The notes beneath the pieces are model-generated. The model worked only from the letters and a program-made list of their open reading frames with translations. It did no database searches and was not told where the DNA came from. From Membranipora membranacea (Eukaryota > Bryozoa > Gymnolaemata > Cheilostomatida > Membraniporidae), in contig OU612069.1 in assembly GCA_914767715.1 (NCBI GenBank), positions 10,537,387-10,601,386 on the forward strand: a DNA stretch of 64,000 bases, read 5' to 3'. Positions within the stretch are counted from its first letter, which is position 1. Every line of letters starts with the position of its first letter. Positions 25,093-37,383 of this stretch are shown in pieces. Both the position numbers and the translations under genes were made by a program.

Positions 25093-26295
25093 ATGGCTTT
25101 CTCCTACGCTGTCCTTGTTGCCCTTATCGCCGTTGCTGTCGCAACTAAGAGCGTTCACCGCAAATCTTACCCAGCACCAGCTCCAATCCCCCACAGCACC
25201 ACCAGTAAGTATCACTGCTCTCAGTCTAAATTATTTTATCTGTTTTTATCTGATAATCACAGATTTACTAATAATATTATCATTAAATGTATGAGACATT
25301 TGGGTATAGTATGTGATATGCAATAATGATAATTATTATTTGAAAGAAGGCTATCTATCAAATAAGAAATAACCAAAAGCTTTCAAATAAGAAATAATTC
25401 GATAATTGTTTTATTTACAGTTGATGCCTGTACTTGCGAGTGTGACGGAAACTACTACTCTACCCTCGGAAGCAACGGATGCTCCACTTACACCCAGAGA
25501 ACCGCCTTCCTTGCTGCCCAGACCATGGCCTGCCCACTCGGTACCACCTTCGATGTCTACGCCTGTACCTGTAACCACCAGGCTGATACCGTCTGTGACG
25601 CTCAGTGCCCAGCTTACAAGAAGTCAAGCTACGGATACAAGAACGCCGGTAGGTTGCTACTGCAGCTGCAGTCATATTCCAGATCCCTGCTTCTAGCATA
25701 GCCTCTCACTTTTTACTGATAGGTGACAGCAATTTACATTCTCGGTGGCCACACCGCATTGATCTCTGATTACAAGCAATGTCATATATTTTTTAATTTG
25801 AATTTAAAATTAATTCTTTTAATTGAGTTTAAATCAAAATTGAATTTAAAGAATGTTAAACAAGTAATTCTGCATCATTGATAAATGTTTAAACTGACTA
25901 AATAATTGTGATCTCTTTGATTATTGAGCCTGTAGCTTTGACTTTGCTTCTGTACACTAATTTGCACTGACTGCTGACTGTTGTGTTAGTTATAAATACC
26001 TTCACATCAGCCACATGGTGTTGATTGTTGAGCATGTGTGACAGGATGTTAAATCAGACTCTTTCTCTTTCTACACTGAATATACTTATAACTATCATAT
26101 ATGTTGTGTCTTTTTTCAGGATACTGTGTCATGAACGGAAACACCTACCAGCAGAAGCCAAAGACCGGATGCGCTGCCTTCATCCAGTCCACCGCTGACC
26201 TCGGACCAGTTGTCTTCAACTGCCCAGCTGGACTCACCTTCGACCTTAACAGCTGTGTCTGTGACTACCCAGCCAAGGGAAACTGCCTCGTATAA
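25093..26295 (+). CDS. Secreted protein with two CBM14 chitin-binding domains, tandem copy A (171 aa)
   Basis: Coding exons 25093-25204, 25421-25648 and 26120-26295 (stop TAA), all junctions in phase 1. Residues 1-18 are a signal peptide (MAFSYAVLVALIAVAVAT), followed by a Pro-rich linker. Exon 2 encodes the first chitin-binding type-2 (peritrophin-A) domain (about 41-105; CTCECDGNYYSTLG, TQRTAFLAAQTMACPLGTTF, CTCNHQADTVC). Exon 3 encodes the second (116-171; CVMNGNTYQQKP, FNCPAGLTFDLNSCVCDYP). Aromatic and cysteine positions typical of the family are present, so chitin binding is likely. Codons are strongly biased to C-ending forms (GCC, ACC, TTC, AAC), unlike the other CBM14 genes here, which suggests high expression. 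An AATAAA lies at 26573-26578. It is a probable structural or mucosal chitin-matrix protein. Confidence 0.92.
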
Positions 26296-27811
26296 ATTAA
26301 TATACTCATGCAGATTTTTCAAATATATTACTATTAAAAATTCAAGTTAAAAACCCGTTATACTGCAGGACATGTAGTTCGCTGGAAGAGAATTTTATTG
26401 TGATATTTATTGTTGCACTTTTTTGTTTTAATTTATGTTTGTGCTGCTCGAGCCTGATTTTGGTTGGCAGATCATGTCCTTCAAATTCAGGCTAGAAATG
26501 TCCTGATCAATATTATCTCTTTTTCAGCTTCACATCACTTGATCGTGATGTGAATTTAAAAATCAATTTAAAAATAAAATGTATTTGTTCAATTGAAAAT
26601 CAGCTTGTTCTTAATAATCTACGCTCTGACCACAATCTTCAGCTTCGGCAATGAATGTATTAACCCCTGCAGCAAACAGAAATTGAAATATTTGACGCAA
26701 AAAGAGATATCAATCTCGATATGTTGTCAGCTTACTTGTGAACGAGTAGAGGTAATTTTCTCAACCTAGTCAGTTGATTGGAACTGCGTTTAAAAGTGAG
26801 AATTTTGGTATTAGTTGTGACTAGATATTCTATGATGGCATCTCCACCACATCTTTCCCATACCGTGTGATATGCTTCACGAGCCCAAACGATTTCCTGC
26901 TCAACCCTTCGCTCTAAGAGTCGTATTTTTATTGCGCACTAGTAATGCTGCATAACTAGTTCGGAGTTGTTTTACCTTCCCATATAATTCCAATGATGCA
27001 CTTTTTGAATTTGTACTCATTTTTTCTCCATGCCAATGCATATGGCTACCTTGGATATGCCACAATTTGAATGTACCAAAATCGAATAGATAATTTGAAC
27101 ACGATCAACTTGGTGGTTCACATCGGTGATTTTATGAACTGTTTCCACAAGATGGAAGTTGACGATGCAAACTTTGATCAGCAATAATGAATATTACTGA
27201 TGGCGTTGGTACAAAGCCCAAAGCAAATTTCTTTCTGAATACGATAAACACATAAGCATCAAATATATATGGCACCACGTCATTTTCAGTGATAAAGAGG
27301 ACAAGTGTGGAGTGGAGGTTTTATATTCAGGTTTTATTTTATTTATAGGCAAAATTTACCCAAGTCCCAATGGAAACTTATCAAGTGTGAAATAAAATAA
27401 ATTCTTTAACCTTACTTCCTATTTAATTGAAGAAAATCCACTGTTGTCTCCCAGCAGGTATTAGAATAAGTATGTGTGACACTTATGTATAATGTACCCT
27501 CCAGGGCATTGGTGGGCAAGCAATCTTTTTGAAAAAGGCCACTTTTAAAAGCAGGCTTAACAAAAAAGGCCACAACATAACTTTCAGGTATAAATTTTGA
27601 ACATAAGGTACATTTTGGCACTGTATAACTTAAACAAGTTTGTGCGCCAATAAAAACTGCGGTATGTTGCAAAAAACATCAGCTTGTTTCAACTCACATC
27701 AGCTCAAACGAATTGTCTATTTTTCTGATGTGAAGCTTGAGACATCACGTTACCTCATGTTTTCTGGAATACCATTGCATACACGGCTGTATCACTCTGC
27801 GGCAACTGGTA

Positions 27812-27870
27812 GGGCATAGGGCAAAGGGCAAAGGGCAAAGGGCATAGGGCAAAGGGCAAAGAGCAAGGTT
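27812..27870 (+). repeat. 7-bp minisatellite (GGGCAAA/GGGCATA)
   Basis: About eight tandem units of GGGCAAA or GGGCATA. The unit length and G-richness recall a telomeric repeat but the sequence is not a known animal telomere unit, and the array is short and internal. Confidence 0.85.
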
Positions 27871-28241
27871 GGCAGGGTGGGTGCAAGGGTGGGAAGGGGA
27901 AAACTTGTTTTTTATCATTAATGCTTGTCAAATCGGAGGCAATCTGGATCATTTCAGACAAAATTCTGGAGCACTTGTAACAAGATAGGTTTTTTGATAC
28001 AAATCTCTCTTACTTGTACAAAATAACAGTTTTGCAAAAATTCTTACTTCATTGATATAAAAGAACAATTTATGTTCAGAATCTCCCCAACAAAATATGA
28101 CAATATTTTCACTGTTCTGGGTTTTCTTTTCCTTTGTCAAAGTATTATGTACCAGAACTGTAACAGCTATGATGTTTTTTTGGTGAATAATGGCTTGCTA
28201 AGAAATTTCCTTAATGGGCTGACATGTATGTAGCATAGCAG

Positions 28242-28360
28242 ATCAAGTTTTGATCCAGTTTGCCTGCATAAGCCGCTCCCCCCTCCACCTGTCAAGCCGC
28301 AGGGGCGCCTAGTGTAGGGGGAGCAGCTCCGAATGCAGGCAAATGGACCAAACTTGGTCT
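28242..28360. repeat. Imperfect foldback element
   Basis: Two arms of about 42 bases pair imperfectly: TTTGCCTGCAT and GCTCCCCC on the left with GGGGGAGC and ATGCAGGCAAA on the right, extended by a CAAGTTT-GATCC and GG-CCAAACTTG match. It looks like a small MITE-like or hairpin insertion. Confidence 0.7.
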
Positions 28361-28769
28361 AGTAGCTTAGCTACATGCATGATACAGGATGGCATCTATT
28401 GGTAGTCCCAACAATGGATCATCCTTTCAGAGGGCTTTGCATTCCTAGGCATCCACAAAACAAGAAATTCACAGGCATAAGTCCATATTAAGGCTGCAAC
28501 AACGAAAAGGCCGCAGGGTGCCCACAGAGTAATATGACATAATATAATACATTTGTAGAACTATGTAAATAGTCCATATCCTGATCATGCTTGAATCTAT
28601 GTAAAGCCAGCTTGATTCCCAACAAAATTGCTAATCATAACGATTTAAGTGATTACATGCTGGTACATTGTTATAGCTTCCTGGACCACAACCCCCTGGC
28701 TACAAAGCTGTGTCGGTAAAAGGGGGGACCAATGAAGTTTTTACTGTATTCATACAAAACTCATGTTAC

Positions 28770-28930
28770 AAGTTCTCCATGGAATGATCATATGATATAA
28801 ATAGCTTGGCGATTTGTGGAGATATGCCATCAGTATAAAACTTGGTGTTAGGATCTAAATAAATCTGGAAGCCTTCACGTTATGCATTAATTGTCGGCCC
28901 AACAACAACCTTCGAAAACTCAGCACACTG
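28770..28930 (+). repeat. Dispersed repeat 2, copy 2
   Basis: Shares GTGGAGATATGCCATCAGTA and the following GTGTTAGGATCTAAATAAA region with the copies near 22720 and 36790. Confidence 0.65.
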
Positions 28931-28969
28931 ACATCGTGATTACACTTTTAACATATCTGACCGTTAGAG

Positions 28970-29087
28970 TCAACTCAGAAGTAGTACCTAACATGTACCC
29001 ACCCCTAAATAATAAAATTCACACCAAATTCTTTGTGATGGTGAGCAAGCTAAATTGATCAATTCACTCTCTATCGATCAGAGATGT
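28970..29087. repeat. Dispersed repeat, copy 2 (first at 806-968)
   Basis: Contains the same ordered words as the SUGT1-intron copy with several gaps; non-coding. Confidence 0.6.
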
Positions 29088-29379
29088 GAAAACTCAGGCA
29101 AGGTGCTTGACAAAAGTTTGCAATAATAGATTTTGAACTTGAGGGCCAATCCAATATGAGAAATGAGGCCCAGCAACCATACATGTATATCTATATATCC
29201 ATACACTTGTTCAGGGTCACATATCAGTGTTGCTAAAAAATATGTATGAAGGATCAAATCACACAATGCTCCTATGGGCAACTGATTTAACCACACAAAC
29301 ACAGTCAGGTAGTGCAGCTAATCTGGCATGATAGCTTTCATAGCCTGGGACAGCTCAGGCCACACAGAGACAATTGCTG

Positions 29380-29670
29380 CATTTCCACGGATCGACCTGA
29401 TGGTATTTTCCGAATGATCAGTTCGCATTGAGCTGTGTGAGCTACAGCGGGCTGGCTGGCGTGGCTGAACAGTTAGCGTCTCTGATTTCAGTGCAAGGCA
29501 GCAGATTCTTTCGATATTTTTTTCTCAGCTCTATCCATGGGAATGCATGTATATTTTGAGGGCGAGCCAAGAGGTGAAAACTCAGCTCAACACTAGGTCG
29601 ACCTTAGTCTGAGCCAACCATCCGACAGGCCCAGGTCAACCTCAAAATTCACATGAAAACATGGTGAATG
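29380..29670 (+). repeat. Dispersed palindromic repeat, copy 1 (inverted copy 46853-47120)
   Basis: The segment CAGCTCTATCCATGGGAATG and TTTTGAGGGCGAGCCAAG match 46905-46950 in reverse complement, as do CTCAAAATTCACATGAAAAC-type sequences at the end. The outer parts are weakly complementary to one another, as in a MITE. Confidence 0.65.
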
Positions 29671-29872
29671 CAATGAGCCAACACTCCAGGCAAATGGTTG
29701 AGGTCACAATACAGCGCAACTCAGCTACACCGTAAATGCAGATAATATATCCCTCTTTTGGTACAATTCCATGTGTGACCTGTAAGGGGCATAGTTACCG
29801 AGCCCTTGAGCTATAAGCCCTAGAGCTTATATATTATACACTCAAGACAGGAAGGGCATCCTGAGCAGCCTG

Positions 29873-29928
29873 TATAAAACTCGCTGGCCTGCTGCTGACA
29901 AACCAGTCTCTCACAGATCCACCACAAA
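29873..29928 (+). promoter_or_regulatory. Core promoter and non-coding exon 1 of CBM14 gene B
   Basis: TATAAAA at 29873-29879 and the same short 5' UTR exon as gene A, ending ACCACAAA at 29928 before GTAAGT. The conserved upstream block includes CCCTAGAGCTTATATATTAT and GACAGGAAGGGCATCCTGAG, the best candidates for shared control sites. Confidence 0.75.
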
Positions 29929-30269
29929 GTAAGTTGACTTGTGTAAAAGGTTATATTAAATATTTTGTTCTACTGTATTTTTGTTCAGTTTATATTTGCA
30001 AATTGGGAGCTACTTTGAATAAAAGATATTATTTTAAAGTATTGAGATTACTACTGATATCGTTTCTCAAGAAGCTTGGAACGCAGATTCAATTCTGATG
30101 GAGTGGATAATTTGAAAGTTTTTGAGAGATTCATTTCAACCGATCAATGCTTTTGAATGGGCTGTCTCAAACTCCCTGGTGTAGTATAGTTAATTGTAGT
30201 TTTTGTCTACACAATCATATCTTTTGTGAATTTAATAATTTGTTTTATTATTTCTATTTTTAGATCGAA

Positions 30270-31639
30270 ATGGCTTTCTCCTACGCTGTCCTTGTTGCCC
30301 TTATTGCCGTTGCTGTCGCAACTAAGAGCGTACACTACAAATCTTACCCAGCCCCAGCTCCAATCCCCCACAGCACCACCAGTAAGTAAAACTGCTCTCA
30401 GTCTATTTTATGTTATCAGTTGTCGGAGGAGATAATCACAGTAAATTGATTAATTATAAGTATTATCATTATAATGTATATGAGACATTTTTAAGGCAAT
30501 ATTTTACAACAATGGTAATACTTTGCGGAAAAGAAGGCTAGCTTTCAGTTAGGGAATAATCTGATAAACCCGTTTAATTTACAGTTGATGCCTGTACTTG
30601 CGAGTGTGATGGAAACTACTACTCTACCCTCGGAAGCAACGGATGCTCCACTTACACCCAGAGAACCGCCTTCCTTGCTGCCCAGACCATGGCCTGCCCA
30701 CTCGGTACCACCTTCGATGTCTATGCCTGTACCTGTAACCACGTAGCTGATACCGTCTGTGACGCTCAGTGCCCAGCTTACAAGAAGTCAAGCTACGGAT
30801 ACAAGAACGCCGGTAGGTTTCTACTGCAGCTGATTTCTAGCATAGTCTCTCATTTCTCACTTTACCTTCACCTTCGACTTGATCCAAAGCTTCCACGTCG
30901 CAGGGTGCACATGGATAACTATACCTTCAGTGTGTCATGGGTTTAGTTTGTAGATCTGGTTTTGTGGTTTTGATGTGGGTAAACTGCTGCGTACTTATAA
31001 ATTTAAAAAAAATTTGGGTCTGCAGTGTGCACGCAGGCACAGTTAGTATTGAAAACGATGGTGTGGTCTGCTTTCAGTAAGCAGATATGAAACTTTTGTG
31101 AGAGCCACTTTCCAAGTGGCTACACACTGCATTGCCCTCTGATAATAAGCAATGATGGTGTTTCCTGTATATTGGTAAAATAAAGTAATGATAATAATTT
31201 ATCAATGATGAATATTAAAATTGAATAAATAATAATTATTTTTTGATTATAAAGTCTGACTGGCTTAATTTGTTCACTGCTGACTGTTATGTAGATTGTC
31301 TTTCGCATCAGCCACATATGAGTTAGAGCCTTGCTTATAGTGATGGTGTCGATTGTCGAGCGTGTGAGACACGCATGTCACAGGATGTTTAGGTCAAATC
31401 AAGCGCTTTCTATTTCTACACAGAATATGCTTATAACTATTATATATGTGGTTTCTTTATCAGGATACTGTGTCATGAACGGAAACACCTACCAACAGAA
31501 GCCAAAGACCGGATGTGCTGCCTTCATTCAGTCCACCGCTGACCTCGGACCAGTTGTCTTCAACTGCCCAGCTGGACTCACCTTTGACCTTAACAGCTGT
31601 GTCTGTGACTACCCAGCCAAGGGAAACTGCCTCGTATAA
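30270..31639 (+). CDS. Secreted protein with two CBM14 chitin-binding domains, tandem copy B (171 aa)
   Basis: Coding exons 30270-30381, 30585-30812 and 31464-31639 (stop TAA), with lengths 112, 228 and 176 exactly as in copy A. The protein differs from copy A at only two positions: the linker has SVHYKS instead of SVHRKS, and the first domain has NHVAD instead of NHQAD. Other exon differences are a few synonymous third-base changes, while introns and flanks are clearly diverged. Signal peptide, Pro-rich linker and both peritrophin-A domains are intact. Codon use shows the same bias to C-ending codons. An AATAAA lies at 31912-31917. It is a tandem duplicate of gene A, about 5.2 kb downstream. 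Confidence 0.92.
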
Positions 31640-32829
31640 ATCAATGTAAACTACACATACAGTGTTTTTTTAATAAGATTGCATTTCTTAAGTTAAAACC
31701 CCGTTTTACTACAGGTTTGTAGTTTGCTGGAAGAGAATTTTATTGTGATATTTATTGTTAAACTTCTTTGTTATAATTTATGATTTTGCTGCTCGAGCCT
31801 GAATTTGAATGGCAGACCTTTCTTTGTCCTTCAAATTCAGGCTAGAGAAATTCTGAAAAATACTCGCTCTTGTTAACTTGATTGAGACGTGAATTTAAAA
31901 ATCACTTTAAAAATAAAATGAATTGTTCAACTGAAAATCAGCTTGTTCATAGAATCTATTTTCTGCCCTTGACCTTAAGATTCAGCAGTGAATGTTTTTA
32001 TCCGTCATCGAAACAGAAACTAAAATATTTGTCACAGAATACTAAGATATTCGGAGGTATCAGTCCAGATATAACATCAGTTTACTTGTGAATGAGTAGA
32101 GTCAACTCTCCCATGAATGACCCTTCATCCTAGATGAGTTGATCGGAACTGCATTTGAAAATAAGAATTTTGGCTTCCATTGTGACCAAATTTTCCATTG
32201 TAACAACCTCTTCTCTAACTGTGTGATATGCTTCTTAATCCCAAAACGATTTCCTGCACAACCCTTTGCTCTATGAGCTGTTTTTTTTATTCCACACATT
32301 TAATGCTGCATTTTTAGTTGGGAGTTGTTTTTCCTACCCATATAATTCCCATGATGCATTGTTTTTCAATAATTCTCCTTCTGTTCCTCAAACCAAAGCA
32401 TCTGGCTGCCTAAGGCATATGCCTCAATGCTGTACAGAAATTGGATACAGTATTTGTACATGTTGGTTCACCAGATTGAAGTCGACGATGCAAACTGATC
32501 AGCGATATTGAATACTGGTGATGTCGTTGGTGGTACAAGGCCCAACTGCAGCAAATTTTGCTGTGAATATGATTTGACATTAACGCATAAGCTTCGAATA
32601 TATGTAGGTATAAAGCGGAGGGTTGTCATTCATATAGCCTACTATTTAATGTGTAAGTATGACCTACCAAAGTAGCAATGGTACCTTTTTATAAATATAG
32701 AGTAAAATATATTCCATATCATTACATTATAACCTAGTTACAGAACATCACTAAAGTTGTCTCTCGGCAACCATTAGAATTAGTATATGTAATACTGTAG
32801 TATCCTGTAGCCTCTAGCTAGGGTGTTAT

Positions 32830-34300
32830 TACATAATATAATAAATTAGCTGTATTCTGCAGATTAACCATTTCCTGATCATGTTTGAACGTAATACCAA
32901 AGTGACATTCGCCAACAATCTTGCAAATCAAACTGATGCATGATTGGCATACTGGTTTGCTGATGTCACAACATACAAATAAAATTGAAACTGTTGGATT
33001 GATTATGAAATTATCCTCATTTCTGATATAATAAATGGATTTACGATTGACATGAATGTTAATCTTAGTCTGTTTATTGAGAGGAATTTGCGTCGGTGCC
33101 TTCTTGTGACAGACAATGACCATACTTACTTTGCCCGAACTCAGCATATTTGACCAAATTCAATAATTTTTGACGGTATGACCAGAATATGTCGGTCAGT
33201 CATGAGGATTAATAAATGGACACGTCTACTTACATGAATTGTTTTTATTTACTTCTATTGACAAACACCTGCAAGGAGATATGTGACATGCTATGAAACG
33301 TCCATCAGTAAATAAATTTATCAATAATACACTATTCTGTAATAATCTAAATTGTCCATTGTTCATTGTCTTGATGACAGTTTATCTTATATAGGTATAA
33401 TTTCTGCTGAATTTACTGCAAGGCTTAAATTCTATAGTTCCAGAAATGTACAGTTCTCCTCAGGGAAGGGTGGCTCAGACTAATTTATGACAAATGATAG
33501 AATCCCGGTGGGTTCACAAAACATTTCCTCAATTTGTTGGCTTAAAGTCTATTACTCGGTTTCTCTTAGATGTTTTTCTGTACTTATGTACTCTGTACCA
33601 ACATATGACACTCATAACCCACAATATGAGGAAATCTCAAGCTTGTGGTCTGTCCAAAAATCTATCTATTCTTATGGTGACAATAATTTCAAAGGCTGAT
33701 GACTCATGGCCTGTAGGTCCTAGCCGCAAATGCCAAGGGTAAAGTTTGAAAGATAAAAAGTAGAAAATCGATCTTTGAGCTGAAATTATGAAGTAAAATG
33801 GACATATTTGCAAGACGAAATGCCATTTCAATTTATTTGTGATCTTGGCAAGTTAACAAGCCCTACAGATTTCCACCACTGAATTTTTAGCCTCAGGCAC
33901 TATATAGCTTTTGTGGAAACTCTGTATGTCCTTACTCTGTGGTGGTGTTAACAGCCGAGGCACTCGGAGCAGGTGCGACCACAGTCAAACCTTATACAAT
34001 CACCAGATGTTATATACTGTAGTATTGTCTCACAATGGAGTAGTGCCATGAGGAGATGAGCGCATAGTTTGTTGGCATATCCTTATATCTGATTAATCTG
34101 AATGTTATTATCTTATGACGTTTGTGTGAGTTTATTTTTAGTATTGGTCACAGAAGCAATGGACAAAAAAACTAAATTTTTGGTAATTGGTTCTGTCTTC
34201 AAATCAATCACTATTTAGCAGATGCAATAAGACACACCCCCGATGTCAGCGAGGTGTCTCTAGAACCAGTACTACAGGCTCAGTAGAACTATGTAAATTT
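32830..34300. other. Intergenic, no gene found
   Basis: AT-rich sequence. Open frames of 60-109 codons occur on both strands (the longest at 32818-33147 on the minus strand) without signal peptide, cysteine pattern or splice context. Confidence 0.55.
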
Positions 34301-34307
34301 TATACAG

Positions 34308-34385
34308 TATATAAATATGGCCGAGGTCACATTTTGTGTCATTCAAACAACTGATAATAAGACAACAGGAGTCTTATAGAACAAA
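34308..34385 (+). promoter_or_regulatory. Core promoter and non-coding exon 1 of CBM14 gene C
   Basis: TATATAAA at 34308-34315 followed by a 5' UTR exon ending AGAACAAA at 34385 before GTAAGTATC. The layout equals that of genes A and B, though the upstream sequence is different. Confidence 0.65.
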
Positions 34386-34622
34386 GTAAGTATCAATAAA
34401 TATACTAACTGGTAGGGGTTGCGTCTCTTCAGACACCAAGTAACAGGCGGCTCCTTTAATCCTGTCATTTGTATAAATATGTAACAGACAAATAAATAAG
34501 AATAAACATAAATGCCTCTTTATGATGGTTGCCTTGTCTTCCTATATTCATTCATTCAGATCTACTACATGTCTGCAAAATATAATAACGGTTTCTGTTT
34601 CAAGGGAAGACAACTATTAAGA

Positions 34623-36204
34623 ATGAAGATATTGTCAGGACTTGTTTTGCTCTTATGTATCGGAGGTTCCTTCAGCCATGAAGGTCATAGTCATGGTGCA
34701 CCGGGAGGAGGAGCAGCAGGTATACCAGGGACTGTAACTTTACCTCCAAGTGAGTAAGAATAAATTCTACAGTTAATCTAGTCATCCGCCGGGTGCATTA
34801 TCATTGAATCTTCTGTTTGAGTAAAATATTGAAGTGTCTTTCATAACCGCTGAGAATAGCAAAACAAGTTCAATTTGCACATTTTACAAGACATGTACAG
34901 AACCTTAGATATCTTGATAGATTCTGCATTATATTGGAATTGTTTAAACGTGATGTAGATCTTGATCGGATGATTTATTTCTTCAAACAAGGTCATGTAC
35001 AGAACAATGAGCCCCCAGAGATAAGTGAGTACTGAGTAATTGTTGATTTTATTTACAGTTGATTCCTGTACTTGTTGGAGAAGTGGTAATTATTACTCTG
35101 TAAGGGGTGCGGACAAATGTGGCAGTTTTACCCAAAGAACAGCATTTGGACATGCAACAACTCAGAATTGCCCAGCTGGACTACAGTTTGATTTGCAGAA
35201 ATGTGTGTGTAACTATCCAAAGGACACATACTGTCCGGGGCATTGCTCCGCTACTCAGCAAGCACAAGTCCAAGCACCTGCAACTACTGGCAGTAAGTAT
35301 CAGTTGTGGCTGAGACGGTGTAGGTGGTGGAGATGACATTGCGCATTAGGGAAGAAGTATACACCCGAATGTGCTTGGGGCTGGAACAATCAACTTTGAA
35401 AGCTTCTCCAATGGGATTCGAACCCACAACTTTTGCAGTTCCAATTGCCTGACAGTGAATAGTAAGCGCGCTAACCGATTCCGCGATTGCGCCATCTCAC
35501 CATCCCCAAGGTCATCAAGCTTTTTCAAACCTCACCTCAACTCACCAGTAAATTTGTGAATGCTGAAAAAATTACTGAGGATTCACAAATTTTCTGGTAA
35601 TAATTTCTGATTGGTTGATGTAAGGTATAAATCATGGTAAGTCGCTTGGCACTTGTCATATGAGGAGGAACAGGATGAGGAAATAAGATATTAGATAAAT
35701 ATTAGACTTGTCAAAACTCATCAAGTCAAGTCAAGTCAGGTGTCATATGTGGAATGTCCTACATCCTCGTCCTCGTACCAGTTAATACCATTTCACTTCA
35801 AACAAATTATTTAAATCTATTTTTGTTATATGGCCACCAACAACCACTTTTCCCTGAGAAGATAATCGACAGTCAGTCTTTAGCACAGTTTCAGATTCTG
35901 TCAATACAAATGAAATCTCTTGTGAACGATTCACGTCAAGCCGAATTCTCTCGACATCATATTGTAGTGCTGCAATTCAACCAAGTTTAAACAAAGCAAT
36001 TTACTGTTCTCCAAATTTTGTACAGGAACATGTAGCGTCTTCGGTAATAACTACGCAGTGAAGCCCGGGACTAACTGTAGAGGGTTTACTCAGGCTACAG
36101 CTACTCTACCACCACAAGTACATCACTGTCCTACAGGACTTATATTTAGTATAGATATCTGTGTCTGTAACTGGCCTGCACGTACCAAGTGCTACCAACA
36201 CTAA
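34623..36204 (+). CDS. Secreted protein with two CBM14 chitin-binding domains, gene C (179 aa)
   Basis: Coding exons 34623-34749, 35059-35292 and 36026-36204 (stop TAA), all in phase 1. The signal peptide is MKILSGLVLLLCIGGSFS, followed by a His/Gly-rich linker (HEGHSHGAPGGGAAG). The first domain (about 45-105) has CTCWRSGNYYSVRG, FTQRTAFGHATTQNCPAGL and CVCNYPKDTYCPGHC. A Gln/Ala linker follows, and the second domain (125-179) has CSVFGNNYAVKP, HHCPTGLIFSIDICVCNWP. An in-frame ATG at 34569 would add 18 residues and bury the signal peptide, so 34623 is preferred. Codons are AT-ending, unlike genes A and B. Intron 2 contains an antisense tRNA-derived SINE. An AATAAA lies at 36387-36392. It is closer in sequence to the inverted pair at 44.8 and 53.2 kb than to A and B. 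Confidence 0.9.
35349..35531 (-). mobile_element. tRNA-derived SINE family 1 (minus orientation)
   Basis: On the minus strand it starts GATGGTGAGATGGCGCAATC (A box) and has GTGGGTTCGAATCCC (B box) with a spacing that allows a long variable arm, as in Leu/Ser tRNAs. A shared non-tRNA body follows (GAAGCTTTCAAAGTTGATTG, CCCCAAGCACATTC). It matches 48265-48425 along its length. It sits in intron 2 of CBM14 gene C. Confidence 0.85.
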
Positions 36205-36399
36205 GCTCATATCATCCTGACTAACGTGGATCTGCTCTACATTATAATTACCCTGACGAGAAGAATTTTTGTTACATTACTATTTGTCTGAGTTAGTAGG
36301 GAGCGCTTCTTAACTATATGTACAAATACACATTATCTTTGCTATTTACTTTTTAAAGTAAATTACATGTTATTCAAGAAACTTATAATAAATAAATGC

Positions 36400-37380
36400 T
36401 AATACCAATCTAATACACATTATTAAAGGTATGTCCAGCTCCAGCTGCATGACAAACATTGCTCTTTTACCTTCCTTACTTTTAATTACTGGTTTGGCAA
36501 ATCATTTTAATTTGTTAGTGGTGGTTTCATAGATGAATAAATTTGATTTTTCAATAAATTTGACTGATATGATTATATCTAATGTCGCTGCTGTGTTGTT
36601 GGTTAAGTCTTATATTAATTTGAAATTGTAATACATTTCAACAAATAAAAATTGTATTTGAGCTTACTTCTCAGGCCTACTATACTTAGCACAGAACTTT
36701 TAGAGGATGAGGGTCATATCCAGATCCAGATTTTCAACTTTGGGAATTTGCCGTATGCAATGGAAATAAAGCAGTTGATAACATGTGATCGATTGAATAG
36801 CAGGCACGCATTGATATGAATTTAAGGTTCGGTGGTTGATACATTGCATAGCTATTTATGGAGATATGCCATCAGTAGAAAACTTTGTGTCAGGATCTGA
36901 ATAAAAATTAAAATCTGGCAGCATTTATGTTTTGCATTGATTAATGTCCATGTAACAACCTTCAACTCAGTCAAGCTGTTTGACAATGTTCACGATTCTG
37001 AACCTGTGGATCAATCAACAATAAGAATTGCGATTCAGCAACCATGCATATATAGCCATACACTTGTTCAGGGTCAGATATGTTCCCCTCATCCATATAA
37101 TACATTTCAGTGGCAGGGACCGATATAAATATAAATATATATATATACACATTCATGTCATATACAGGTTCATATCAATGATTGCTGGATATGAAGTCAT
37201 AATGACATGAGTAAGGGTTGTCTCCCCTTGATTGATGATGAGATTATTTAATTCTCAGATCTCTTCTCAGAGGCAATGTTATCAGTTTGATTGATAGAAA
37301 ACAAATAATGCTATGGAGATGTCAAAATTTTTCATTGATTCTGCACAACTTGGCACAACTTAATCTGCAACAATTTGACA
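36400..37380. other. Intergenic with dispersed repeat 2, copy 3
   Basis: No gene seen. About 36790-36960 is the third copy of dispersed repeat 2. CCATACACTTGTTCAGGGTCA at 37050-37080 recurs in inverse context near 29200 (shared GTTCAGGGTCA), and a (TA)n run lies at 37130-37150. Confidence 0.55.
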
Positions 37381-37383
37381 TAG

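Larger units (their letters stand above)
24630..27400 (+). repeat. Tandem segmental duplication, unit 1 (unit 2 about 29770-32830)
   Basis: Promoter, exons and 3' flank align with unit 2 over nearly 3 kb. Exons are almost identical, but introns and the 3' flank carry many substitutions and small indels. The 3' flank match is recognisable to about TTGTCTC and the ATTAGAATAAGTATGTGT segment near 27470. Confidence 0.85.
26600..28760. other. Intergenic 3' of CBM14 gene A
   Basis: Diverged 3' flank of the duplicated unit, a short minisatellite (27812-27870) and an imperfect foldback (28242-28360). No exon is supported; open frames at 27412-27672 and 27949-28140 have no family resemblance. Confidence 0.55.
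29770..32830 (+). repeat. Tandem segmental duplication, unit 2
   Basis: Second copy of the roughly 3-kb unit containing promoter, four exons and 3' flank of the CBM14 gene. Its 3' flank matches unit 1 to about 32800. Confidence 0.85.

Noticed and set aside
27812-27870. Telomeric repeat
   Set aside because: The unit GGGCAAA is not the usual animal TTAGGG type, and the array is only about eight units long and internal.
32818-33147. 109-codon minus-strand open frame
   Set aside because: AT-rich chance frame with no family features or splice context.
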